Positions 8,022 through 17,909 of a stretch of DNA of 64,000 nucleotides are shown in pieces. Within the stretch, counting starts at the first letter, position 1. Every line of letters begins with the position of its first letter. The notes beneath the pieces were generated by a model that was given only the letters and a program-made list of their open reading frames with translations, ran no database searches and was not told the origin of the DNA. Origin of the DNA: Aquimarina sp. MAR_2010_214 (GTDB lineage Bacteria; Bacteroidota; Bacteroidia; Flavobacteriales; Flavobacteriaceae). Position numbers and translations under genes: made by a program. The stretch covers positions 5,673,501-5,737,500 of the forward strand of contig NZ_PJMS01000001.1 of NCBI RefSeq assembly GCF_002846555.1, written 5' to 3'.

Positions 8022-9095
8022 TTATACATCAAAATCAACCACTACTTTTTCTGTAGTAGGAACAGCCTGACAAGATAATACTAAACCTTTAGCAACCTCA
8101 TCTTCTTCTAGTGCATAGTTAACCTTCATTTCTACTTCTCCTTCAACAACTTTACATTTACAAGTACTGCACACTCCACCTTTACAAGCAAAAGGTAGAT
8201 CTGCTCCAGAGGCCAATGCTCCATCTAATATATTATCATGATCATCATCCATGGCAAAATGAAATTCTTTTCCGCCATCTATAATAGTAACTTCAGTTCC
8301 ATCAAATTTATGATCAACTACCTCTGCTGCTTTTTTCTTATCTTCTTCAGAAACACCTGAAAAGAAAAGTTCATAATGAATTTTGTCTTTTGATAACCCT
8401 GCATTCACCAACCCATCTCTAATCAAAAAAATCATCTCTTCGGGACCGCAGACAAAGCATTCGTCTACGCTGGATATATCAATTACTTTATCAGTAAGTT
8501 CTTGTATCTTTTCTTCTGTAAATCGCCCATTAAGTAATGGTATATCCCGCTGTTCTTTTGTTAAAAAATAGAATATCTCTACTCTGCCAAAATACTTATT
8601 TCTAAGCGCTTCTATCTCTTCTTTAAAGATAATTGATTTAGCATTCCGATTCAAGTAAAAGAGCTTGAAAGTACTTTCTGGTTCAGAAGCAAGGTGAGTT
8701 TTTAGTATGGATAATATAGGTGTAATACCACTTCCTGCAGCAAAAACAATGTAGTTTTTAGCTTTTGACGGGGCTACTTCAACAAAAAAGCTTCCCATAG
8801 GAGGCATTACTTCTATAACATCTCCTTCTTTAAGTACATCATTTGCAAAATTAGAAAACAATCCCTGATCAATTCGTTTAACTGCCACCTGCCACTTATT
8901 TTCGACGGGGCTTGAACACAAGGAATAAGAGCGTCTTACCTCTTCATCATTTATAGATGTTTTTAGAGTAAGATGCTGACCTTGCTTATACGAAAACGCA
9001 CTTCTTAGTTCTTCTGGAATATCAAAAGTTATAGATGTACAGTCTTTGGTTTCTTTAGTTAACTCAGAAACGCGAATAGAATAAAAATCAGTCAT
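8022..9095 (-). CDS. paaE: PaaE, ferredoxin/flavin reductase subunit of phenylacetyl-CoA epoxidase
   Basis: Reductase of 357 residues that passes electrons from NADPH to PaaA. The FAD-binding motif RRSYSLCSSP is near residue 54, the pyridine-nucleotide fold begins with AAGSGITPILSILK, and the C-terminal plant-type [2Fe-2S] domain has CKGGVCSTCKCKV plus a distal cysteine in LSCQA. It is the first gene after the promoter/operator element and so likely the first gene of the catabolic transcript; in other species paaE usually comes last in the epoxidase block. Confidence 0.95.
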   Translation of the reverse strand: MTDFYSIRVSELTKETKDCTSITFDIPEELRSAFSYKQGQHLTLKTSINDEEVRRSYSLCSSPVENKWQVAVKRIDQGLFSNFANDVLKEGDVIEVMPPMGSFFVEVAPSKAKNYIVFAAGSGITPILSILKTHLASEPESTFKLFYLNRNAKSIIFKEEIEALRNKYFGRVEIFYFLTKEQRDIPLLNGRFTEEKIQELTDKVIDISSVDECFVCGPEEMIFLIRDGLVNAGLSKDKIHYELFFSGVSEEDKKKAAEVVDHKFDGTEVTIIDGGKEFHFAMDDDHDNILDGALASGADLPFACKGGVCSTCKCKVVEGEVEMKVNYALEEDEVAKGLVLSCQAVPTTEKVVVDFDV

Positions 9096-9126
9096 ATCTT
9101 AATTTAGCCATATGTTTGTAGCTAAA

Positions 9127-9158
9127 CAAAACTAACGATTGTTAGTTTGATACACAAA
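9127..9158 (-). promoter_or_regulatory. paa operon promoter with TetR-type operator palindrome
   Basis: On the minus strand a TTTG (plus 9155-9158) is followed after 20 bases by TAGTTTTG (plus 9127-9134), matching the Bacteroidota pattern TTTG-N19-21-TAnnTTTG. A perfect 8-bp inverted repeat, AAACTAAC / GTTAGTTT with 4-base spacer (9129-9148), fills the spacer and overlaps the -7 element. That is where a repressor would block polymerase. The core CTAACGATTGTTAG differs by one base from the CNAACGNNCGTTNG operator that I recall for the Thermus TetR-family PaaR. The leader to paaE would be about 25 bases. Confidence 0.72.
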
Positions 9159-9197
9159 TAATTATTTGTTAATTTTATTACTACCCTAAAATATTGA

Positions 9198-9767
9198 TCA
9201 TGCTACTCCTTTAAGCAGTACCGATATCATATCACGTTTTAAGATGTCAGAATCAATTTCTTTTTGTTCGGGATACCACAAATACAATGTTCTTAAGGTA
9301 GAGAGGGTAGAAAAAACCATAATTTCAACATTATAGGGTTTAATCTCTCCTTTTTCTAACCCTTTCTTTACTATATCCCTAAAATTACCTTCATATTCTT
9401 CTCGCATTTTCTCAAAGTATTGCAGATTACTCTCTTCAAGATGCATCCAATCATTATTAAGCGAAGCCAAACCATCTGCATTTCGTAGGGTCACATCTAT
9501 ATGTAAATCGATAATATTTTCCAGTTTTTGGATGGTATTTTCATTAGAAGCTACAATTTTATTCATCCCTACAGTAAATTCTTCTGCAAGTCCAATTATG
9601 ATTGTAGACAATATCTCCTGTTTTGACTGAATATGATTATACAAGCTTGCCGCTTTAATCCCCATAGCTTTCGCTAGATCTCTCATAGTCACTGCACTAT
9701 ACCCTTTTTCTTTAAAAAGAATAGCTGCTGCATTTATAATTTCTTGTTTTCTGCTTTCGGGTCTCAT
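9198..9767 (-). CDS. TetR/AcrR-family regulator, likely repressor of the paa operon
   Basis: A 189-residue TetR-family protein. The N-terminal helix-turn-helix reads INAAAILFKEKGYSAVTMRD followed by LAKAMGIKAASLYNHIQSKQ. The C-terminal helical domain would bind an effector, presumably phenylacetyl-CoA or another acyl-CoA. The gene lies directly upstream of paaE in the same direction, and the palindrome in the 100-base gap between them is the obvious candidate target. This role is inferred from position and from the resemblance of the palindrome to known PaaR sites. It is unrelated to the E. coli PaaX repressor family. Confidence 0.85.
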   Translation of the reverse strand: MRPESRKQEIINAAAILFKEKGYSAVTMRDLAKAMGIKAASLYNHIQSKQEILSTIIIGLAEEFTVGMNKIVASNENTIQKLENIIDLHIDVTLRNADGLASLNNDWMHLEESNLQYFEKMREEYEGNFRDIVKKGLEKGEIKPYNVEIMVFSTLSTLRTLYLWYPEQKEIDSDILKRDMISVLLKGVA

Positions 9768-10016
9768 CTGTTTCGATTTATCATTTTTATTGGTCAGATA
9801 AAATTCATATAGCAGTTATTTTCAACGGGCTCAACTAATAAAGCGAAGCCAGTACTAAAAACATTAACTATACTCATTTCATGGTAGGCATTTTGTTTTC
9901 CACTCAAAAATAAATTTTAATCTCATATAACCCATATTTTTGCCAGCAAAAACAATGATTATGATTAATTTATGTTATAAACAATACTATATTAACCATA
10001 AAAAGAATCTAGACTT

Positions 10017-10454
10017 ATGAAATCTTTAATAATTATTTTGTTTTTCGTGGCATTTTCAAATACAAATAGTTGCACAAACAAAAACAATACAGCAGTCAAA
10101 AGTCAGGAAAAAGAAAATCAGGTTACTAAAAAAACAACTTTTTCTGTTACCCGTCTTAATGGAAAAGATGTTTCTGACAAGAAATTACACATCACCTTTG
10201 ATCAAGAAAAAGGTTCAGCTTATGGCCATTCTGGCTGCAATGGTTTTTCATCTCAATACACTATCAAGAAAGAAGCTATTTCTTTTGAATTCCCTATAGC
10301 TACAAAAATGTATTGTGGAGAAAATTCCAAATTAGAAAAAGAATTTTTCAAAACTCTTGGCGAAGCAAAAATCAGAATCTTAAAAGGGGATTCTTTAATT
10401 TTAAAAGATAGTAATAACAAAGAGTTATTCCTTGGAGTAAGATCCAAAGAATAA
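10017..10454 (+). CDS. META-domain (HslJ-like) lipoprotein
   Basis: Protein of 145 residues. The N-terminus is a signal sequence ending in a lipobox-like SNTNSC with Cys19 as the lipidation site. The rest is a META/DUF306 domain: KLHITFDQEKGSAYGHSGCN followed by GFSSQYTIKKEAISF and a conserved second cysteine in TKMYCGEN. Such proteins are envelope lipoproteins of uncertain function, in E. coli linked to heat shock and novobiocin resistance. It stands alone between the paa operon and the convergent protease gene, with about 250 bases of gene-free sequence upstream. Confidence 0.78.
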   Translation: MKSLIIILFFVAFSNTNSCTNKNNTAVKSQEKENQVTKKTTFSVTRLNGKDVSDKKLHITFDQEKGSAYGHSGCNGFSSQYTIKKEAISFEFPIATKMYCGENSKLEKEFFKTLGEAKIRILKGDSLILKDSNNKELFLGVRSKE

Positions 10455-10476
10455 CTCTTTATATGTTATTTTAAAT

Positions 10477-12159
10477 CTAGAACTGTTGTTTACTTACAAT
10501 TACTTTCTTAGTAAAAGAATTGCCATCAGATGTGTTTTTAATATAAATAAAATACATTCCTGATGATTTATCTGACATATCAATTTTTCTTTTTTCCACA
10601 GAAATTTTACCCGAACCTACAACCATTCCAGAGATATTATAAATATAGTATTCTAATCTACCCTCTATTGTATTAGTAACATCAATTGTAGCATCTAAGG
10701 CATTAAAAAAAACGGTCAACACTTTTTCTTCTTCTGGCTCTGGATCAACTGGTGGTGGCGGTGGTGGTGGTGGAGTTCCTCCATTTTCCTGAGAAAGCAT
10801 ATTTAGTGTTTCTTTTCCTGTGTTATCTGGATCTAACCAATTAGAAAGTCTACTAGAATCCGAGGTACCAAAACTCCATGATATATCAAATCTACCATAA
10901 TAATCTGAAGAACCATTATCATTTGTTCCCGAACAGGCTGCACCTCCTCCCGAAAGTTGTCCTATTATCCTACCACTTGGATTAAAAAGAGCAGAACCAG
11001 AAGACCCTCCTTCTGTAACTCCAAGATCCCAATCTTTCACTTCCCAAGAATCAACAGGATCAGGAATACCTCCTATATCAGTTCTAACTTGACCAAGCGG
11101 TTCATTTTCCCTACATACCTTCATTATATCCCCGCTAGGGTGATGAATTCCCACTGCAAAACTTACCGCAACATCTCTTCGATCCCAACCAGCCCATTCT
11201 AAATCCCAGTCCGTATCTAAACCTCCATCCAGATTCAACAGTTTAAAATCAGATTCTGGATTAGAAGCTAATCGCGTAGCTCCACTTGTTGTTTGATTTA
11301 TCATAGTATCTGTACTACCTGTAATTGTTGAACAAGAAGGATTAGGACTAATCCAATTAAAACGAAATGCCCAGGTAGATTCGTTCCCTGAACAATGATT
11401 AGCCGTCAAAAAATATGGGGCTTTATCATTCTTCGTATTATTAATTAATGTCCCAGAACAAACAAAACCATCCATAAGCACAAATGCTACAGCATGTTTT
11501 AACCTATCTTTTAATTCATCAAAATCTTCTCCAACGGGACAATCAACATCTTGATTACAATCTCCTGATTCATCTATTTTTTGTTGAATTTTTGCATCTA
11601 CTATTGAACGATATCCATGAATTACTTTTGCAATATTCAACTCCCCCGTACCAGCAACAGAAGCAGGTTCAAAATATTCTATCCAGACATTATCTCCTTC
11701 AACCATCCAGGTACCTAGCATTTCATCTGGTCTATTAAAAATATTAGTATACGCACCTAAAAGATCAGATCTATCATTATTATATAGATATACTGTAGCT
11801 CCTCTAGGTATTTTATAAGTATCAAAAATGAAATTTAATGATTTAGCTCCTTTGGATATAATGTTAACTCGCCATATCCTATCTCCATTAGGTAATTCAT
11901 CCCATACCCCAGAATTTTTAAGTCCCAAGTTTACTTTAAGCTCATAACCAAATCGCCATGGTCTCGATTTATCTGAATCGTTCCTAGCATCTTCTACCTT
12001 GATTTTATTTAAATCAAAACTTTTCATTAACATAGGAACCATGCTCTTTTTGCTTGATAAACTCCAGCTCACAGGTTTTCCTTCATTAGTAGTTTGGGCA
12101 TTAATTCCTAATGTACCTATTAATAATCCTAATATTATCAACCTAATTCTCACAATCAT
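10477..12159 (-). CDS. Secreted trypsin-like protease, lysyl endopeptidase type, with type IX secretion tail
   Basis: A 560-residue secreted protease. A signal peptide covers about residues 1-21. An N-terminal propeptide-like region follows. The protease domain shows His255 in LTANHC, Asp304 in ESDFKLL and Ser387 in TEGGSSGSALF, plus EWAGWDRRD, which is typical of Achromobacter-type lysyl endopeptidases. After residue 460 comes a run of eight prolines and an acidic linker. The last 80 residues form a beta-rich C-terminal domain ending VIVSKQQF, like type A sorting domains of the type IX secretion system. It probably acts outside the cell on proteins. It is monocistronic and convergent with the META lipoprotein gene. 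Confidence 0.88.
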   Translation of the reverse strand: MIVRIRLIILGLLIGTLGINAQTTNEGKPVSWSLSSKKSMVPMLMKSFDLNKIKVEDARNDSDKSRPWRFGYELKVNLGLKNSGVWDELPNGDRIWRVNIISKGAKSLNFIFDTYKIPRGATVYLYNNDRSDLLGAYTNIFNRPDEMLGTWMVEGDNVWIEYFEPASVAGTGELNIAKVIHGYRSIVDAKIQQKIDESGDCNQDVDCPVGEDFDELKDRLKHAVAFVLMDGFVCSGTLINNTKNDKAPYFLTANHCSGNESTWAFRFNWISPNPSCSTITGSTDTMINQTTSGATRLASNPESDFKLLNLDGGLDTDWDLEWAGWDRRDVAVSFAVGIHHPSGDIMKVCRENEPLGQVRTDIGGIPDPVDSWEVKDWDLGVTEGGSSGSALFNPSGRIIGQLSGGGAACSGTNDNGSSDYYGRFDISWSFGTSDSSRLSNWLDPDNTGKETLNMLSQENGGTPPPPPPPPVDPEPEEEKVLTVFFNALDATIDVTNTIEGRLEYYIYNISGMVVGSGKISVEKRKIDMSDKSSGMYFIYIKNTSDGNSFTKKVIVSKQQF

Positions 12160-12178
12160 CTTTTTTTAATTGATAAAA

Positions 12179-12213
12179 CAAATTTAACTATTTAAGAATA
12201 CTTCAATATCAAA
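12179..12213 (-). promoter_or_regulatory. Candidate promoter of the secreted protease gene
   Basis: On the minus strand TAAATTTG (plus 12179-12186) fits the TAnnTTTG -7 element. Upstream lie a TTG 17 bases away and a TTTG 23 bases away, so the -33 spacing is slightly off either way. The start codon follows about 20 bases downstream. Confidence 0.45.
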
Positions 12214-12267
12214 ATAAAACTATTATTTTCCCATTTAAATTGTCTTGATTAAAAATTAATTTTAAAT

Positions 12268-14028
12268 ATGTCTCTAAATATCACATCTAACCCCTTGATT
12301 TACAGGCTTCCCAAACATCTTAAACAATTCATAAAACCACAAAATTATGAAGAGTACACATCAATAAATCAAGCAGTATGGAGATATGTTATGCGCAAAA
12401 ACATCACTTCTCTTAGCAAAGTTGCCCATAATTCTTATCTAAACGGTCTAAAAAAAACAGGGATTTCGATCGATGAGATACCGAGCATGTATGGCATGAA
12501 TCGAATCCTAAAAGAAATTGGTTGGGCAGCTGTAGCTGTCGATGGATTTATCCCACCTAATGCATTTATGGAGTTTCAAGCATACAACATTCTTGTTATT
12601 GCTTCAGATATCAGGCAATTAGAAAATATTGAATATACTCCTGCTCCTGACATAATTCATGAAGCTGCCGGGCACGCTCCTATAATTGCTAATCCTGATT
12701 ATGCAGAATACTTGCGGCGTTTCGGGAAAATTGGTTGCAAAGCTATCTCTTCTAAAAAAGATTATGATATGTATGAAGCTGTGCGTGCACTTTCTATTCT
12801 AAAAGAAGCATATGGCACATCCCCTAATGAGATAGAAGAAGCAGAAAGAAAAATAGACGAATTACAAAACCAGAAGGAAAATCCTTCGGAAATGGCGTTG
12901 ATACGTAACCTGCATTGGTGGACAGTTGAATATGGTCTTATTGGCACCGTAGATGAACCCAAGATCTATGGTGCAGGATTACTTTCCTCGATCGGAGAAA
13001 GCGAATGGTGTATGACAGATAATGTAAAAAAAATACCCTATTCTCCCGATGCTGCTTTTCAGGATTTTGACATCACTAAACCGCAACCTCAGCTTTTCGT
13101 AACACCAGATTTTGCTTATTTATGTCAGGTATTAGAAGAGTTTGCCGATACTATGGCCTTAAGAAAAGGCGGGCACAGAGGACTTGCAAAATTAATTGAA
13201 TCAGAAAATTTAGGAACTATAGAATTAAGTACTGGTTTACAAATATCGGGAGTATTTATCCGAATGATTAAAAATGAAGATAACGAGGTTATTTATTTTG
13301 AAACCAGTGGTCCAACAGCGCTTTCATATAGAGAAAAAGAACTTACAGGTCATGGTATAGAGAACCATACTAATGGTCTTAGATCTCCTCTTGGAAAATT
13401 AAAAGGAATCAATCTTGCTATAGAAAATATGTCTCCCAGAGATTTGAAAGCTTATAACTTTTATGATGGAGAGTACATAGAATTCGAATTCGAAAGTGGA
13501 ATTACTGTCGCAGGAAATAATATTACAGGCATAAGAAACATTAAAGGTGAATTAATTTTAATTCAGTTTAGTGAATGTACCATCAAATATAAAGATGAAT
13601 ATCTTTTTAAACCAGAATGGGGCACTTTTGATCTGGCTGTTGGAAAAGAAATAGTTTCAGCTTTCTCTGGCCCTGCAGATGATAACTCATTTGATTTAGT
13701 AACCCATAATCCTTCATCGGTTACTGCACAACGAACATATTCTGAGAAGGAAAAAGACCTACATTCATTATACTCGTCTGTTAAAAACAGTAGAGAAGGC
13801 AAAAATGCTATGTTTTCACTAGAAGCCGTATTTGAAATTTTAGAGAAAGAACATCCTAATGATTGGTTACTTGCATTAGAGATTTATGAATTAGTTCATG
13901 ACAGAGATTCCAAATTTGCTTCGCAAGTTTTAAAACACCTCAAAAACATACAATCCAAAAGACCTAATATTCAACATTTAATAAACAGCGGTCTGGAAAT
14001 AATCGCAAAAGATTTTATTATTATCTAA
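12268..14028 (+). CDS. phhA: Phenylalanine 4-monooxygenase with long C-terminal extension
   Basis: Pterin-dependent aromatic amino acid hydroxylase, converting phenylalanine to tyrosine. The iron ligands are visible: His131 and His136 in IIHEAAGHAPI and Glu221 in TVEYGLIG. The catalytic domain occupies about the first 330 residues. At 586 residues the protein is about twice the length of typical bacterial enzymes. The remaining C-terminal part (about 330-586) contains beta-rich stretches such as KLKGINLAIENMSPRDL and EYIEFEFESG and has no domain I recognise. The gene is monocistronic. The tyrosine could feed the ammonia-lyase of the pigment cluster 22 kb away, though general catabolism is equally likely. 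Confidence 0.9.
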   Translation: MSLNITSNPLIYRLPKHLKQFIKPQNYEEYTSINQAVWRYVMRKNITSLSKVAHNSYLNGLKKTGISIDEIPSMYGMNRILKEIGWAAVAVDGFIPPNAFMEFQAYNILVIASDIRQLENIEYTPAPDIIHEAAGHAPIIANPDYAEYLRRFGKIGCKAISSKKDYDMYEAVRALSILKEAYGTSPNEIEEAERKIDELQNQKENPSEMALIRNLHWWTVEYGLIGTVDEPKIYGAGLLSSIGESEWCMTDNVKKIPYSPDAAFQDFDITKPQPQLFVTPDFAYLCQVLEEFADTMALRKGGHRGLAKLIESENLGTIELSTGLQISGVFIRMIKNEDNEVIYFETSGPTALSYREKELTGHGIENHTNGLRSPLGKLKGINLAIENMSPRDLKAYNFYDGEYIEFEFESGITVAGNNITGIRNIKGELILIQFSECTIKYKDEYLFKPEWGTFDLAVGKEIVSAFSGPADDNSFDLVTHNPSSVTAQRTYSEKEKDLHSLYSSVKNSREGKNAMFSLEAVFEILEKEHPNDWLLALEIYELVHDRDSKFASQVLKHLKNIQSKRPNIQHLINSGLEIIAKDFIII

Positions 14029-14057
14029 AAATGTAATTTTACACTACTTGTATCTCA

Positions 14058-15008
14058 TCAGGAAAAATCCATAAATGGATATTCTTGATAAAGCTGATAT
14101 TTTTTTGATTCTAGTTTTTCCAAAAACTCTAAGTATTGTTTACTTTTTGGATTAAACGGCCTATGCTTCATTCCTTTTTTGATTTCTTCAACTCGGATCA
14201 TTGTTTGGGCAGTCTTTTCAGAAATCCAAACTTTAGAAAAACGTTCCCAAATATAGTGTATTGCCACACTACTCGGATGAATCATATCGATATCATAAAA
14301 TCGATAATCTCTAAGTTCATCCATCATAATTTCATAAGAAGGAAAATAGCTTAGATTTTTATTACCACTAACAACTTGATGTACCGATGTAATTAAATGA
14401 GATTTACTTCTATTGTTTTCTACAAACCCATCTTTACTATGCCGTACAGGAGAAACAGTAAATACAATTTCTGCTGATGGATTAACACCTTTAATGAGAT
14501 GTATACAATTCTGAAGACATTGATTGATCTCCTCTACAGACAATAATTCTTTTTCAAACTCTCTTTGCGGAATTTTATGGCAATTTGCTACTACCATATC
14601 CAAAGATTTTAATCTATATACCCATGCGGTTCCTAGAGTGATAAAAACATGAGTCGCAGATTTAATATTCTCTCTTGTAGCTGTTAATGCAGTATTTAGA
14701 TTAGACAGCACTACATTTTGATCAGCATTACTTAAAGAAGAATGTGCATCAAAACAATGCCACTGTTCATTGACATAAAACAAATCAGTATCCGTATATT
14801 TTTCTTCCTGAGTAGCCATCCACAAAAATGTTTCTATTGCCTTAGGGTGAAATAATATCCCAAATGGATTGACCTTATTCTTAAACTTAAAGTATTCGAA
14901 TTTTTCTCCTATGTTTTCTGCAAAACATGAACCTAACAGTAAAAGTTCTGAATTATAATCAACTTTTGGCTCTTGAGACTGTAGTGTTATTTTGGTTTGT
15001 AGGTTCAT
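14058..15008 (-). CDS. GSCFA-domain protein
   Basis: A 316-residue protein named after its own signature: LLLLGSCFAENIGEKFEYFK begins at about residue 24. GSCFA proteins belong to the SGNH-hydrolase-like group. The serine in GSCFA and the C-terminal DMIHPSSVAIHYIWERF with Asp and His would make a possible catalytic set. The biological substrate is unknown. It follows alaS on the same strand after a 58-base gap containing a palindromic repeat. It lacks an obvious signal peptide, suggesting a cytoplasmic location. Confidence 0.85.
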   Translation of the reverse strand: MNLQTKITLQSQEPKVDYNSELLLLGSCFAENIGEKFEYFKFKNKVNPFGILFHPKAIETFLWMATQEEKYTDTDLFYVNEQWHCFDAHSSLSNADQNVVLSNLNTALTATRENIKSATHVFITLGTAWVYRLKSLDMVVANCHKIPQREFEKELLSVEEINQCLQNCIHLIKGVNPSAEIVFTVSPVRHSKDGFVENNRSKSHLITSVHQVVSGNKNLSYFPSYEIMMDELRDYRFYDIDMIHPSSVAIHYIWERFSKVWISEKTAQTMIRVEEIKKGMKHRPFNPKSKQYLEFLEKLESKKYQLYQEYPFMDFS

Positions 15009-15025
15009 AAGCCTCCTTACTCAAA

Positions 15026-15046
15026 CCTCTTCCATAAAGGAAGAGG
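15026..15046. repeat. REP-like palindrome between alaS and the GSCFA gene
   Basis: Perfect 8-bp inverted repeat CCTCTTCC / GGAAGAGG with an ATAAA loop. It is flanked by purine/pyrimidine-biased sequence (CCTCC and AGGAAGG). Elements of this style, a pyrimidine-rich arm facing a purine-rich arm in an intergenic gap, are scattered through many Bacteroidota genomes. No T-run follows on the minus strand, so it is a poor terminator. Confidence 0.55.
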
Positions 15047-15066
15047 AAGGATTTTATAGTTTAAGA

Positions 15067-17700
15067 TTATTTCAAATATTGTTTTGCATTTTCTAATGCC
15101 TCTTCTATGCCCTCAGGGTTCTTTCCTCCTGCTGTAGCAAAAAATGGTTGTCCGCCACCACCGCCTTGAATGTACTTACCAAGTTCGCGAACCATCTGTC
15201 CTGCATTCAATTTTTTCTCATCTACCAAATTCTTAGAAATATAACATGACAACAAAGCCTTACCTTTCTGATCTGATCCAAATAGTACTACAATATTTTC
15301 AAGTTCACCTCCTAATTCAAATGACAAGTCTTTAATCCCTGCAGCATCTAAATCTACTTTTTTGGCCAGAAATTTAACCCCATTTATATTCTCAAATTCT
15401 GATTTAAGGTCTCCTTTTAGATTTTTGGCTTTATCTTTAAGGAGAGCTTCAATCTGTTTTTTAAGACTTGTATTTTCTTCTTGTAATGACACTATTGTTT
15501 TTAGAGGATCCTTTGTTTTAAGAACTGCTTTCACTTCTCCATATGCCTCAGATTGAGTTGTAAAAAATTCTTTTGCTGCATCACCGGTAATTGCTTCAAT
15601 TCTACGAATTCCTGCTGCAATTGCACTTTCTGATACAATTTTAAAATGCCATATACTACTAGTGTTTTTTACATGAGTACCTCCGCAAAGCTCCATAGAT
15701 TCTCCAAATCGTATGGCTCTTACCGTGTCTCCATATTTTTCTCCAAATAGTGCAATAGCTCCTTCTGCTATTGCCTGATCATAAGAAATATTACGCTGTT
15801 CTTCTAATGGAAGCTGCTCTCGGATTCTCGCATTCACAAAATGCTCAACTTCTTTCAATTCTTCGGCAGTCATTTTAGTAAAATGAGAGAAATCAAAACG
15901 CAAATTACCACTATGAACCATCGATCCCTTTTGTTCAACATGAGTACCTAGAATTGTACGCAATGCCTGATGCATCAAATGTGTTGCTGTATGATTTGAA
16001 GCAGATCTCGAACGCTGTTTTTCATCTACTACAGCAGTCAAAGTCTCATCTATATGCTTAGGCAAGTTTTTAGTAAAATGAATAATAAGATTATTTTCTT
16101 TCTTGGTATCTATTATATATACCACATCACCATTAGGTACTTCTAGGTATCCTTTGTCTCCAACCTGCCCTCCTCCTTCGGGGTAAAATGGTGTTTTATC
16201 AAATACCAACTGATACAGCTCTCCATCTTTCTTGCTATTTACTTTGCGATAACGGGTTACCTTTACATCTGTTTTAAGATGATCATATCCAATAAAATTT
16301 TCTATCGTATTATCATCTAGCAATATTTTCCAATCTCCTGCAGTTACTTGTGATGCTGCTCTGGATCTATCTTTTTGTTTCTGGAGTTCTACTTCAAAAG
16401 CTTTTTCATCTAATTCATATCCTTGCTCACTTAAAATTAAAGCTGTTAGATCAATCGGAAAACCAAAAGTATCATACAATTCAAAAGCTTTCTCTCCAGA
16501 GATTATATTTCCTTTGGTATTCTTGATCACATTTTCTAACAATACTAGTCCCTGATCCAATGTTCTTAAAAAAGATTGTTCTTCTTCTTTAATTACATTA
16601 GTGATTAAGTTTTTCTGAGCTTTCAATTCAGGAAAAGCTTTACTCATTTGTTTGCTAAGTGTTTCTACCAGCTTATAGATAAAAGGTTCTTTGGAATCCA
16701 GAAAAGTAAAGCCATATCGAATAGCTCTACGCAAAATTCTTCGGATCACATATCCCGCTCCCGTATTACTGGGCAGTTGGCCATCTGCAATAGAAAATGA
16801 CACGGCTCTAACATGATCGGCAATAACACGAATTGCAACACTCACTTTTCCATCATCATTAGTTGGCAAGCTATTTTTATCGTATGTAGAATTCGTAATC
16901 GTTTCAATTTCTCGAATTAAAGGCGTAAAAACATCTGTATCATAATTTGACTTCACTCCTTGCAATACCATACACAAACGTTCGAACCCCATTCCGGTAT
17001 CTACATGCTGTGCAGGCAACTTCTCTAATGATCCATCTGCTTTTCGATTATATTGCATAAAAACCAGATTCCAGATCTCTACCACTTGCGGATGATCCAT
17101 ATTCACCAAGTCCCGGCCAGGGGTTTTAGCTTTTTCTTCATCTGAACGGATATCAACATGAATCTCAGAACAAGGTCCGCAAGGTCCCTGATCTCCCATT
17201 TCCCAGAAATTATCTTTCTTATTCCCCATGATGATACGTTCTTCTGGAACAATGGCTGTCCAAAGATCATAGGCTTCTTTATCCATATCCAGATTTTCAT
17301 CTTTCGCACCTTCGAAAACAGAAACATAAAGAATTTCTTTATCTATACCATATACTTCGGTCAACAATTCCCAGGCCCATTGAATGGCTTCTTTTTTAAA
17401 ATAATCTCCAAAACTCCAATTCCCAAGCATTTCAAACATGGTATGATGGTAAGTATCCATACCTACTTCTTCCAAATCATTATGTTTACCGCTTACTCGT
17501 AAGCATTTTTGGGTATCGGTTATTCGATTACTTTTCGGAATACCATTGCCTAAAAAGAATTCTTTAAACTGGTTCATCCCCGCATTAGTGAACATTAACG
17601 TAGGATCATCCTTGATCACCATTGGTGCAGAAGGCACGATGCCATGTTTTTTGGATTTAAAAAACTCTAAAAATTGATTTCTTACTTCTTGGGATTTCAT
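15067..17700 (-). CDS. alaS: Alanyl-tRNA synthetase
   Basis: Full-length enzyme of 877 residues that charges tRNA-Ala. The class II catalytic core starts [19 protein letters not shown] and includes [14 protein letters not shown] motif 1 sequence ([17 protein letters not shown]). The editing domain has [11 protein letters not shown] and the zinc-site sequence ELCGGTHV. The C-terminal DHHA1 domain ends in the glycine-rich [18 protein letters not shown]. No frameshift or missing motif. It is divergent from the M23 peptidase gene, separated by about 210 bases. Confidence 0.97.
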   Translation of the reverse strand: MKSQEVRNQFLEFFKSKKHGIVPSAPMVIKDDPTLMFTNAGMNQFKEFFLGNGIPKSNRITDTQKCLRVSGKHNDLEEVGMDTYHHTMFEMLGNWSFGDYFKKEAIQWAWELLTEVYGIDKEILYVSVFEGAKDENLDMDKEAYDLWTAIVPEERIIMGNKKDNFWEMGDQGPCGPCSEIHVDIRSDEEKAKTPGRDLVNMDHPQVVEIWNLVFMQYNRKADGSLEKLPAQHVDTGMGFERLCMVLQGVKSNYDTDVFTPLIREIETITNSTYDKNSLPTNDDGKVSVAIRVIADHVRAVSFSIADGQLPSNTGAGYVIRRILRRAIRYGFTFLDSKEPFIYKLVETLSKQMSKAFPELKAQKNLITNVIKEEEQSFLRTLDQGLVLLENVIKNTKGNIISGEKAFELYDTFGFPIDLTALILSEQGYELDEKAFEVELQKQKDRSRAASQVTAGDWKILLDDNTIENFIGYDHLKTDVKVTRYRKVNSKKDGELYQLVFDKTPFYPEGGGQVGDKGYLEVPNGDVVYIIDTKKENNLIIHFTKNLPKHIDETLTAVVDEKQRSRSASNHTATHLMHQALRTILGTHVEQKGSMVHSGNLRFDFSHFTKMTAEELKEVEHFVNARIREQLPLEEQRNISYDQAIAEGAIALFGEKYGDTVRAIRFGESMELCGGTHVKNTSSIWHFKIVSESAIAAGIRRIEAITGDAAKEFFTTQSEAYGEVKAVLKTKDPLKTIVSLQEENTSLKKQIEALLKDKAKNLKGDLKSEFENINGVKFLAKKVDLDAAGIKDLSFELGGELENIVVLFGSDQKGKALLSCYISKNLVDEKKLNAGQMVRELGKYIQGGGGGQPFFATAGGKNPEGIEEALENAKQYLK

Positions 17701-17820
17701 GAATTCTATTTATTACTATTTTTTTTCGAAATAAAACACTTAATACAATCGTGATCAATATTTTACGTTGTTTTAAAAAAAAGATTCTAAATCGATATTT
17801 GTCAGTTTTTTCTGGACTTT

Positions 17821-17844
17821 GCAACAATTTGTTATATTTGTTGC
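17821..17844. promoter_or_regulatory. Inverted repeat with embedded -7-like element in the alaS / M23 divergent gap
   Basis: GCAACAA and TTGTTGC form 7-bp arms separated by 10 bases. On the plus strand a TATATTTG, fitting TAnnTTTG, occupies 17833-17840 inside the repeat. No well-spaced TTTG lies upstream, so the promoter assignment is weak. It could be an operator or a hairpin in the 5' leader of the M23 gene. Confidence 0.35.
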
Positions 17845-17909
17845 GATGTCTTGGTTCTTTATGAACCACATATTGGTTGATATCCTGCAAAAATAGCATA
17901 TTTTAGATT

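Noticed and set aside
11484..11738. Leucine-rich plus-strand frame opposite the protease gene
   Set aside because: Antisense shadow; composition reflects the complementary strand of the protease.
10477..12159. Possible frameshift at the polyproline tract of the protease
   Set aside because: The frame continues through the linker into a complete type IX sorting domain, so the gene is intact.
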